A stretch of DNA of 5,572 bases, taken from assembly GCA_023415715.1 (NCBI GenBank), contig JAEZJP010000236.1, positions 1 to 5,572 of the forward strand, read 5' to 3'. This stretch comes from Bacillota bacterium. GTDB lineage: Bacteria > Bacillota > Clostridia > Christensenellales > Aristaeellaceae. Shown one piece after another: positions 1 to 5,480 of this stretch (position 1 is its first letter; each line of letters opens with the position of its first letter). The translations under genes and the position numbers were made by a program. A model generated the notes under the pieces. The model saw nothing but the letters and a program-made list of their open reading frames with translations. It searched no databases and was not told the origin of the DNA.

Positions 1-35
1 GACTTTTCAATTTAGCGTAAGCGGAGGGACACAAG
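1..35 (+). promoter_or_regulatory. murE leader with ribosome binding site
   Basis: GGAGGG at 23-28 lies 7 nt before the murE ATG and is a good Shine-Dalgarno sequence. A TAA at 18-20 is in the murE frame, so murE cannot start further upstream. Stops at 13-15 (TAG) and 18-20 (TAA) in two of the three frames suggest that an upstream gene ends here. In dcw clusters this would usually be a class B penicillin-binding protein gene (spoVD/ftsI type), but only 4-5 codons would be visible, so it cannot be identified. No promoter is visible, which fits murE being an internal operon gene. Confidence 0.7.
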
Positions 36-1496
36 ATGATCTTGGAAGCATTGCTTGCCGATTTGCCCTACTTGCTGGATACCCGGGGCGACATGTCGGT
101 GGATATCGCCCGGATCACCGCCAACAGCCGGGAGAAGGTGGAAAAAGGGCTGTTCTTCTGCATTGCCGGTGCGCATTTTGACGCCCATCAGTTTGCACCG
201 CAGGCCATTTCCAACGGTTGCACGGCGCTGGTGGTGGAAAGGTTTCTGCCTGACATTTCCGTCCCACAGGTACTGGTGTCCAATGGCCGGGCGGCTATGG
301 CCCGAATGGCGGCTGCCTTTTACGGCCATCCGGCCAGACGCATGAAATTGGTGGGCGTCACAGGTACCAAGGGAAAGACGACTACCAGCTATCTATTGAA
401 AGCCATCATGGAACAGGCGGGCTACAGCTGCGGCCTGATCGGCACTACTGGCAACATGATCGGAAGCCAAAAATTGAAAAGTGATCTGACCACCCCCGAT
501 CCCATCGATCTGCAGGGCACGCTAAAGCAGATGGCGGATGCAGGGGTACAGGTTGTGAGCATGGAGGTTTCCGCCAATGCCATGGACATGCATAGGCTGG
601 ATGGAATGATGTTTGAGGCGGCGTGCTACACGAATCTTTCGCAGGATCATCTGGACTATTTCCATACCATGGAACGTTATTTTGAGGCCAAGAAGCTGCT
701 TTTCACTTCCGGCATGGTGCGCAATGCTTCCTTCAACGCGGACGAGGATACCACCCCGGGCATTCTCAAGGACCTCAAGATCCCTTATATCACCTACGGC
801 ATCTGTGCAACCGCAGACCTGTATGCCAGGGACATTGAGATCAGCGAGGAAGGCGTTCGTTTTGACTTGAAGCTTCGGGATATGCACAACATCACCATCA
901 ACCTGAAAATGACGGGGATGTTCAACGTTTACAACGCCATCGCCGCGGCCTCCCTGGCCATGATCCTTGGTGTATCGGGAGAAGATATCAAGCTGGGTCT
1001 GGAAAGCGTGAAGGCGGTGCCGGGCCGAATTGAAATGCTGCCCACCAACACGCCCTACAAGGTGATTCTGGATTATTCCCATTCCCCGGATGCACTGGAA
1101 AATATACTGACCACTGTCCGGGAATTTGCCAGAAAACGTGTAATTGTGGTCTTTGGCTGCGGTGGCGACAGGGATCACGGAAAGCGGCCCATTATGGGCG
1201 AAATCGGCGGGCGGCTGGCGGATTACTCCATTCTTACCAGCGATAATCCAAGAACCGAGGACCCTTACGCCATCCTGTCCTCTGTGGAGGAAGGAATCAA
1301 GCGTACAAAAGGCAAATATACCGTGATCGAGAACCGGCGCGACGCCATACGGTACGCCCTCACGATCGGCCGGGAAGGTGATATTATCATCCTGGCCGGG
1401 AAGGGTCATGAAACCTATCAGGAGATCATGGGCGTCAAGAGGCCCTTTGATGAAAAAGTTGTGGTGGCGGAGTTATTGGAGGAAATGCAGCGTTAA
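36..1496 (+). CDS. murE: UDP-N-acetylmuramoyl-tripeptide synthetase (meso-DAP-adding Mur ligase)
   Basis: Cytoplasmic ATP-dependent ligase that adds the third stem-peptide residue to UDP-MurNAc-L-Ala-D-Glu. The 486-residue product is full length for MurE. Visible landmarks are the N-terminal uridine-binding NSR (30-32), the P-loop GVTGTKGKTTT (107-117), TTPDP (152-156), the metal-binding Glu177 and His205 (in NLSQDHLDY), a probable carbamylated Lys219 in FEAKKLLF, and DYSHSPDAL (346-353). The C-terminal domain has GCGGDRDHGKRP (374-385), DNPR (403-406) and GKGHE (455-459). In characterised MurE enzymes DNPR marks meso-diaminopimelate specificity, whereas L-lysine enzymes have a different residue in place of the Arg, so a DAP-type wall is inferred. 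Two normally conserved positions differ: the SSHAL segment reads SANAM (179-183) and DYH reads DYF (207-209). The start is fixed by a GGAGGG site and an in-frame stop at 18-20. mraY follows after 36 nt, consistent with co-transcription. Confidence 0.97.
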   Translation: MILEALLADLPYLLDTRGDMSVDIARITANSREKVEKGLFFCIAGAHFDAHQFAPQAISNGCTALVVERFLPDISVPQVLVSNGRAAMARMAAAFYGHPARRMKLVGVTGTKGKTTTSYLLKAIMEQAGYSCGLIGTTGNMIGSQKLKSDLTTPDPIDLQGTLKQMADAGVQVVSMEVSANAMDMHRLDGMMFEAACYTNLSQDHLDYFHTMERYFEAKKLLFTSGMVRNASFNADEDTTPGILKDLKIPYITYGICATADLYARDIEISEEGVRFDLKLRDMHNITINLKMTGMFNVYNAIAAASLAMILGVSGEDIKLGLESVKAVPGRIEMLPTNTPYKVILDYSHSPDALENILTTVREFARKRVIVVFGCGGDRDHGKRPIMGEIGGRLADYSILTSDNPRTEDPYAILSSVEEGIKRTKGKYTVIENRRDAIRYALTIGREGDIIILAGKGHETYQEIMGVKRPFDEKVVVAELLEEMQR

Positions 1497-1532
1497 CCGC
1501 CGCCTTATGCGATAAACACAAGGAGGAATTGC

Positions 1533-2558
1533 ATGCAAAGGATGATCCTGGCGCTTTTGGCCGCCTTTGCGCTACTGCTGGTACTGGTACCCAGAGTGCT
1601 GCCGCTTTTACGCAAGCTGAATTTCGGGCAGACGATTTATGAACTGGGGCCGCAGTCCCATAAAACAAAACAGGGCACGCCGATTATGGGCGGGCTCGTG
1701 ATTGCGTTTGCCACTGTTGCTGCAGCACTTGCACTGCATCAGGGGCAATGGAATGGTGTCTGGGATTTTACCTTGGCCTCCTGCGCCCTGGCCATAGGCT
1801 GTATGCTTATTGGCTTTGCGGACGACTACGTAAAGGCTGTCAAAAAACGCAGCCTGGGCCTGACAGGTTGGCAGAAGATTGCCGGACAGGTAATATTGGC
1901 AGCAGGTTTTTCGGTGTATTGCTATTTCCATCCGCAGGTGGGCAGCAAGATATGGGTTCCCTTTTTTAACGTGGAATGGAATTTGGGCATATATTATATT
2001 CCCCTGATGACTCTGGTCGTTATATTCATGGTCAACAGCGCTAATTTGCAGGATGGCATGGATGGCCTCTTGTCTACAGTTACGGTGATAGGCAGCGCGG
2101 CGTGGGGCCTGATTGCTATTTTTCTTTTGCCTTCGGCAGCTTTGATTGGCAACGCCGCATATGGCGACAGCCTGTATAACATTGGTATTTTCGCATTGGC
2201 ACTTACAGGCGCCAGCATGGGCTTTTTACGCTTCAACCGCTATCCTGCCATGGTTTTTATGGGTGATTCGGGGTCAATGTTCATCGGCGGGGCAACAGTG
2301 GCTATCGCGTTGCTTATGCGTCAGCCGCTGATGCTGCTTTTGATCGCATTCACGATGGTCATGTCCTCCGTGTCGGTGATTGTACAACGTATTTATTTCA
2401 AACTTACCCACGGTAAGCGCATTTTCAAAATGTCACCCATCCATCATCACTTTGAACTGAGCGGTTATTCGGAAACGCAGGTGGTGGCGCTGTACGCCAT
2501 CATAACCGGTATTTTGTCCCTGGTGGCACTCCTATCCATGAATGTAACCGGCATATAA
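1533..2558 (+). CDS. mraY: phospho-N-acetylmuramoyl-pentapeptide transferase
   Basis: Polytopic membrane enzyme that transfers phospho-MurNAc-pentapeptide from UDP to undecaprenyl phosphate, forming lipid I on the inner face of the membrane. The 341-residue product has the usual family length and alternates hydrophobic helices with short loops (about ten membrane segments expected for the family). Family motifs occur in order: GPQSHKTKQGTPIMGG (39-54), GFADDYVKAVKKRSLGLTG (94-112) with the catalytic-site aspartate pair Asp97-Asp98, NSANLQDGMDGL (168-179), MGDSGS (243-248) with Asp245, and KMSPIHHHFELSGYSE (299-314) with the triple histidine 304-306. The triple histidine distinguishes MraY from WecA/TagO-type transferases. 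An AGGAGG site at 1521-1526 sits 6 nt before the ATG. murF, which precedes mraY in many bacteria, is absent between murE and mraY. murD begins 44 nt downstream. Confidence 0.97.
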   Translation: MQRMILALLAAFALLLVLVPRVLPLLRKLNFGQTIYELGPQSHKTKQGTPIMGGLVIAFATVAAALALHQGQWNGVWDFTLASCALAIGCMLIGFADDYVKAVKKRSLGLTGWQKIAGQVILAAGFSVYCYFHPQVGSKIWVPFFNVEWNLGIYYIPLMTLVVIFMVNSANLQDGMDGLLSTVTVIGSAAWGLIAIFLLPSAALIGNAAYGDSLYNIGIFALALTGASMGFLRFNRYPAMVFMGDSGSMFIGGATVAIALLMRQPLMLLLIAFTMVMSSVSVIVQRIYFKLTHGKRIFKMSPIHHHFELSGYSETQVVALYAIITGILSLVALLSMNVTGI

Positions 2559-2588
2559 TTATTTCAAAACGGCGCCATATCCGGCTTT

Positions 2589-2605
2589 AAGGGGGTATTT
2601 GCTTG
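2589..2605 (+). promoter_or_regulatory. murD ribosome binding site and TTG start codon
   Basis: AAGGGGG at 2589-2595 is followed by a 7-nt spacer and TTG at 2603-2605. An in-frame TAA at 2588-2590 overlaps the site, so the only usable start between that stop and Met9 of the protein is this TTG (an ATT at 2597 is far less likely). The sequence read from the TTG, MNWEHKNVMVVGMARSG, matches the typical MurD N-terminus, including the first strand of the nucleotide-binding fold, whereas starting at Met9 would delete it. Confidence 0.85.
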
Positions 2606-3964
2606 AACTGGGAGCACAAAAACGTAATGGTGGTGGGCATGGCCCGCAGCGGTGTGGCTGCAGCGCAATTATTGGTGAAACATGGTGCCACGCCCTTTTT
2701 GGTGGATCAAAAGAAACGGGAGGATCTGCGCATCTCCCTGGATGAGCTGGATACGCTCCCGGTGAGATGGCATCTGGGGGAAGAACCTGAAACTTTGTTT
2801 GACCAGGTGGATGCCATTGTGATAAGCCCGGGTGTGCCCATACAGACGCCCTTCGTTGTAAAGGCCCGGGAAAAGGGCCTGCCTGTAATAGCGGAGCTGG
2901 AATTGGGCTATCAGCTGGCCGAAGGCACAGTGGTGGCTATCTCCGGCACCAACGGCAAAACAACCACGGTGTCGCTGCTGGGAGAAATATTCAAAAACGC
3001 AGGGAAGCTTACGTTTGTGGCAGGCAATATCGGTTATCCCATGTGCATGGCTGCCATGGAAAGCCGCCGGGAGGACGTGATCGTGGCAGAGGTTTCCAGC
3101 TTTCAGCTGGAAAGCATCGATACCTTCCATCCCAAGGTCGGTGCACTGCTTAACATTACGGAGGACCATCTGAACCGTCACGGCACCATGCAGGAATACA
3201 TACGCATGAAGGCCCGTCTGTTTGAAAATCAAAACAGCCAGGATGTGGCTGTGCTGAATTTTGACGATCCCGTATTGCAGGAGATGGCGGGGCAGCTCAC
3301 GAGCCGGGTTGCCTGGTTCTCCAGGACGCAGGCTGTGCCGCTGGGCGCTTTTGTGGAAAACGGAAAAATCGTTTGCGCCTGGGGTGGGGAAACACGTCCC
3401 GTATGCGATGTGGACGCCGTGTACATCCCTGGCCCGCATAACCTGGAAAACGCGCTGGCTGCTACGGCGGTGGCTGTGGCCATGGGCGTACCGGCGCCTG
3501 TGATCCGCCATTCTCTGCGCACTTTTCAAGGCGTGGAGCACCGCATTGAACGCACCAGGGAGCTAAACGGCGTGGTCTACTACAACGACAGCAAAGGCAC
3601 CAATGTGGATTCAACCATCAAGGCCGTACAAACAATGAAGGCGCCCACCGTCATCATGTTGGGCGGGTATGACAAGCACACCGATTTTTCGCCCCTTGCA
3701 AAGGAAATAGTGGCCTCCCCATTCATGACCCACGCGGTCTTGTTGGGGCAGACGGCGGGGCAGATCGAAAAGGCGCTGGTTGACGCCGGCTTTGGCCGCA
3801 TCACCCATGCAACCACTCTTAAGGACGCCATAGACAAAGCCCGCGCCCATGCCGTGTCCGGCGGCAATGTGCTCTTTTCCCCGGCGTGCGCCAGCTTTGA
3901 CATGTTCACGGACTATGAGCAGCGGGGCCGTATCTTCAAGGAGATTGTGAACGCGCTGATCTGA
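2603..3964 (+). CDS. murD: UDP-N-acetylmuramoyl-L-alanine--D-glutamate ligase
   Basis: Cytoplasmic Mur ligase that adds D-glutamate, the second stem-peptide residue, to UDP-MurNAc-L-Ala using ATP. The product has 453 residues, normal for MurD. Domains in order are an N-terminal Rossmann-like UDP-binding domain with GMARSG (12-17) and SPGVP (75-79), the central ATPase domain with P-loop SGTNGKTTT (114-122), GNIG (141-144), EVSSFQLE (163-170, Glu163 being the expected metal ligand), NITEDHLNRH (184-193, with metal ligand His189) and probable carbamylated Lys203, then GPHNLENAL (277-285). HRIE (313-316), NDSKGTN (328-334), GGYDK (354-358) and FSPACASFDMFTDYEQRG (425-442) form the C-terminal ligand-binding region. 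All expected catalytic landmarks are present. It starts with TTG, which may lower its translation relative to its neighbours. It is followed by 271 nt without a gene, an unusually large gap for this cluster. Confidence 0.97.
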   Translation: MNWEHKNVMVVGMARSGVAAAQLLVKHGATPFLVDQKKREDLRISLDELDTLPVRWHLGEEPETLFDQVDAIVISPGVPIQTPFVVKAREKGLPVIAELELGYQLAEGTVVAISGTNGKTTTVSLLGEIFKNAGKLTFVAGNIGYPMCMAAMESRREDVIVAEVSSFQLESIDTFHPKVGALLNITEDHLNRHGTMQEYIRMKARLFENQNSQDVAVLNFDDPVLQEMAGQLTSRVAWFSRTQAVPLGAFVENGKIVCAWGGETRPVCDVDAVYIPGPHNLENALAATAVAVAMGVPAPVIRHSLRTFQGVEHRIERTRELNGVVYYNDSKGTNVDSTIKAVQTMKAPTVIMLGGYDKHTDFSPLAKEIVASPFMTHAVLLGQTAGQIEKALVDAGFGRITHATTLKDAIDKARAHAVSGGNVLFSPACASFDMFTDYEQRGRIFKEIVNALI

Positions 3965-3984
3965 TAGGACACTGCTCTGCTACA

Positions 3985-4025
3985 AAAGGATTTCGCGCCT
4001 GCGGGCGCGACCAGGGCGATCCTTT
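3985..4025 (+). other. nested hairpin 21 nt after murD
   Basis: An outer 7-bp stem AAAGGAT (3985-3991) / ATCCTTT (4019-4025) encloses a perfect 7-bp GC-rich stem TCGCGCC (3993-3999) / GGCGCGA (4004-4010) with a TGCG loop. It lies just after the murD stop codon and could stabilise the murD transcript 3' end or slow polymerase, but it is followed by TTTCACGG rather than a T-run, so it is not a canonical Rho-independent terminator. Confidence 0.6.
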
Positions 4026-4087
4026 CACGGGCTCAATCGTCGCACTGCACACTACCGTTCGCATTGCTCGTTTCGCCCGTATCCTTC

Positions 4088-4122
4088 GCCTGGCCTATTG
4101 CCGCCACCGGCGGCGGCCAGGC
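4088..4122 (+). other. strong GC-rich hairpin
   Basis: A perfect 8-bp stem GCCTGGCC (4088-4095) / GGCCAGGC (4115-4122) is followed, after a 4-nt bulge TATT on the 5' side, by a perfect 6-bp stem GCCGCC (4100-4105) / GGCGGC (4109-4114) with a 3-nt loop ACC. Fourteen nearly all-GC pairs within 35 nt are unlikely to be chance. It has no T-run after it. Because it is nearly symmetric it would also form in a transcript of the other strand. Confidence 0.7.
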
Positions 4123-4148
4123 TCCGTCACCCTGGACCTTCGGAAGCC

Positions 4149-4175
4149 AGCATCTTGAATAAATTGATATATGCT
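4149..4175 (+). promoter_or_regulatory. AT-rich dyad, weak promoter/operator candidate for ftsW
   Basis: AGCAT (4149-4153) and ATGCT (4171-4175) flank the only AT-rich patch of the spacer, which itself contains AAT/ATT arms (4158-4160 / 4163-4165) around nearly the same centre. TATATG (4168-4173) could serve as a -10 element 63 nt before the ftsW start, but no convincing -35 hexamer lies 16-18 bp upstream. The position suits an ftsW-specific promoter or a regulator binding site; the sequence evidence is weak. Confidence 0.2.
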
Positions 4176-4195
4176 CCCTCCCTCCCCCGAGGGTG

Positions 4196-4231
4196 CCTTA
4201 CGGGCGGAATACCGCCGCCGGAAAGGTAAGG
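4196..4231 (+). promoter_or_regulatory. possible ribosome-binding-site-masking hairpin of ftsW
   Basis: CCTTAC (4196-4201) is perfectly complementary to GTAAGG (4226-4231), which lies directly before the ftsW ATG at 4236. Inside it, GGCGG (4203-4207) pairs with CCGCC (4212-4216) around an AATA loop. The purine-rich ribosome binding region is GGAAAGGTAAGG (4220-4231); the outer stem would cover its right half, leaving GGAAA unpaired. This could lower or gate ftsW translation. It may also be chance, since the outer stem has only six pairs. Confidence 0.35.
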
Positions 4232-4235
4232 AAGC

Positions 4236-5393
4236 ATGACGGATATAAGGGCCGTTGCAAGGGTGGAAAACAAAACGCTGCCGCTTAAAAGGCAGCGCGG
4301 TGTGGATGGCGCCATGGTGGTGACGCTGATGCTTTTGCTGATGGCGGGGCTATTGGTATTGTTCAGCGCCACCTACTATATTGCCCAGGACAAGGGTGAC
4401 GCGCTGGGAGAGGTTAAAGAACAGCTCATTGGTATCGGGGTGGGGCTTGCAGCTTTGATCGCAACTTCCCGGGTGCCCTTTACATTCTGGAAAAAGCCTT
4501 GGGTGATACTGACGGGGCTTGGTGTAAGCGCAGTTCTGCTGGTACTGGTGCTGATCCCCGGCATAGGCGTATACCTGAACGGGTCAAGGCGGTGGCTGAA
4601 CATTGCGGGAATGAGTCTTCAGCCATCGGAGCTGTGCAAGTTCGCTGTTGTTGCCTTTTTGGCCACAGCGCTTTCAAACAGCGGCGACAGCGTGCGCTTC
4701 CTGTTCAAAGGCATTGTACCGCTGATGGTGATCCCCGCTTTCTTTTTCCTGCTGATCCTGGAGCAGCCCAACCTTTCCACAGCCATGTCTATCCTCATGG
4801 TCAGCGGCGTGATGATTTTGATGGCAGGCGCCAAATGGAAGCACTTGGGCCTGATGGGGATACTGGGCGTAGCCGCAGGCTTGTTCTATGCATGGAGCGA
4901 GCCATACCGAAGGGAGAGGCTTTTGTCCTTCCGCGATCCCTTTGCCAAGATGAGCGATGAAGGCTATCAATTGGCTCAGTCGCTGATCGCCTTTGGTTCC
5001 GGCGGACTGTTCGGCATGGGGCTTGGCAGGGGAAGGCAAAAGTACGCCTATCTTCCCTACCCTGAAAGCGATTTTATATTCGCCATTGTTGGGGAGGACT
5101 TCGGGCTGTTTGGGTGCCTGGTGGTCATCACGCTGTTTGTTGTCTTCATGTTTGTGGGCATGCGCATTGCCGTAACATGCAAAGACAAGTTCGGATGCCT
5201 TCTTGCGGCGGGAATTACCTCCATGATTGCCATACAGGCATTTTTGAACATGGGAGTGGTGGTGGGGCTGCTGCCTACCACCGGGCTGCCGCTGCCATTC
5301 TTCAGTAAAGGCGGAACATCCATCTCCATCATGATGGCGGCTGTGGGTATTGTATTGAACATCAGCCGCAGCGGCGAACGCAACCTCCGGTAA
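4236..5393 (+). CDS. ftsW: SEDS-family peptidoglycan glycosyltransferase, FtsW/SpoVE type
   Basis: Polytopic membrane protein of the FtsW/RodA/SpoVE (SEDS) family, which polymerises lipid II into glycan strands with a partner class B penicillin-binding protein. The 385-residue product has a basic cytoplasmic N-terminus (1-25) and about ten hydrophobic segments, the first at roughly 26-48. Diagnostic motifs are NGSRRWLNI (115-123), LQPSELCKFA (128-137), RRERLLSFRDP (225-235), GYQLAQSLIAFGSGG (243-257), the GMGLGRGRQKYAYLP stretch (260-274), SDFIFAIVGED (278-288), whose Asp279 aligns with the essential SEDS aspartate, and GLLPTTGLPLPFFSKGG (344-360). The usual QPDLGT segment reads EQPNLST (176-182), losing a conserved Asp and Gly. 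A TAA at 4227-4229 in frame forces the start to be at or after 4236. The position after murD matches spoVE of Bacillus, so a sporulation role is possible, but sequence alone does not separate FtsW from SpoVE. Confidence 0.93.
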   Translation: MTDIRAVARVENKTLPLKRQRGVDGAMVVTLMLLLMAGLLVLFSATYYIAQDKGDALGEVKEQLIGIGVGLAALIATSRVPFTFWKKPWVILTGLGVSAVLLVLVLIPGIGVYLNGSRRWLNIAGMSLQPSELCKFAVVAFLATALSNSGDSVRFLFKGIVPLMVIPAFFFLLILEQPNLSTAMSILMVSGVMILMAGAKWKHLGLMGILGVAAGLFYAWSEPYRRERLLSFRDPFAKMSDEGYQLAQSLIAFGSGGLFGMGLGRGRQKYAYLPYPESDFIFAIVGEDFGLFGCLVVITLFVVFMFVGMRIAVTCKDKFGCLLAAGITSMIAIQAFLNMGVVVGLLPTTGLPLPFFSKGGTSISIMMAAVGIVLNISRSGERNLR

Positions 5394-5428
5394 TCCTGAT
5401 TCTCCAGTTTTCAGCCGCCTCACCAAAT

Positions 5429-5460
5429 TTTCCCGCCTGCATAGGATGAAGCACGGGAAA
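5429..5460 (+). promoter_or_regulatory. hairpin in the ftsW-murA spacer
   Basis: TTTCCCG (5429-5435) pairs perfectly with CGGGAAA (5454-5460), and after a 2-nt bulge TGC (5438-5440) can pair with GCA (5451-5453), leaving a 10-nt loop ATAGGATGAA. The stem ends 7 nt before the murA ribosome binding site. It lacks a following T-run (TAACGGTGG), so it is not a normal terminator; a transcript-stability or translation-control role is possible. Confidence 0.45.
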
Positions 5461-5467
5461 TAACGGT

Positions 5468-5474
5468 GGAGGTG
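5468..5474 (+). promoter_or_regulatory. murA ribosome binding site
   Basis: GGAGGTG is a perfect 7-nt match to the complement of the 16S rRNA 3' end and lies 6 nt before the ATG at 5481. The in-frame GTG codons at 5466 and 5472 overlap this site and are therefore unlikely starts. Confidence 0.85.
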
Positions 5475-5480
5475 AAACAC

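Larger units (their letters stand above)
3985..4135. repeat. candidate palindromic intergenic element
   Basis: The block opens with a nested hairpin (3985-4025), contains ACGGGC (4027-4032) complementary to GCCCGT (4075-4080), then a very strong hairpin (4088-4122). It can be closed by CCAGGG (4011-4016) against CCCTGG (4130-4135), giving a multi-branched fold. Within it, TCGCACTGC (4040-4048) and TCGCATTGC (4059-4067) are near-identical direct repeats. The CGCGCC...GGCGCG stem next to CCAGGG...CCCTGGACC resembles, from memory, palindromic intergenic repeats seen in many GC-rich Clostridia genomes, so a dispersed non-autonomous element is a reasonable inference. Only one copy is visible here, so repeat status is unproven. 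Confidence 0.45.
3965..4235. other. structured non-coding spacer between murD and ftsW
   Basis: I see no credible gene in these 271 nt. The first two thirds (about 3985-4135) are GC-rich and packed with inverted repeats; the last third has an AT-rich patch (4155-4172), an oligopyrimidine run (4174-4188) with a small hairpin CCCTC-CCCC-GAGGG (4180-4193), and the ftsW ribosome binding site. None of the stems is followed by a T-run, so a classical intrinsic terminator is not supported. A minus-strand reading frame reaching into this region from ftsW has no recognisable protein features and is treated as a shadow. No tRNA or known riboswitch was recognised. Confidence 0.8.

Noticed and set aside
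1..20. C-terminus of a penicillin-binding protein upstream of murE
   Set aside because: Only a handful of codons would be visible and two frames end here, so the gene cannot be named or its frame chosen.
522..1409. Long minus-strand open frame (295 codons) across murE
   Set aside because: It is fully antisense to a clear MurE and its translation shows no recognisable motif; long antisense frames are expected in codon-biased GC-rich genes.
2669..3541. Long minus-strand open frame (290 codons) across murD
   Set aside because: Shadow of murD; the translation is rich in His, Gln and Arg with no domain, and I see no start context supporting it.
3985..4030. Rho-independent terminator after murD
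   Set aside because: The hairpin is strong but is followed by TTTCACGG, with only three Ts, so a classical terminator is not supported.
4017..4090. tRNA or riboswitch in the spacer
   Set aside because: No T-loop, anticodon arm, acceptor pairing or familiar riboswitch core could be recognised.
4174..4193. G-quadruplex on the minus strand from the CCC/CCCCC run
   Set aside because: Only three runs of three or more C are present on this strand, short of the four needed for a standard three-tier quadruplex.
4127..4372. Minus-strand frame spanning the spacer and the ftsW start
   Set aside because: No family resemblance, and it overlaps the ftsW ribosome binding site and coding start; treated as chance.
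5440..5450. Sporulation sigma factor -10 element (CATAGGATGA) before murA
   Set aside because: Only a partial resemblance to sigma-E/K -10 sequences, with no supporting -35 element, and it falls within the hairpin loop.
4674..5480. Minus-strand open frame (268 codons) antisense to ftsW
   Set aside because: Composition is antisense-like (many His, Gln, Lys) with no motif, and the plus strand encodes an unmistakable SEDS protein.
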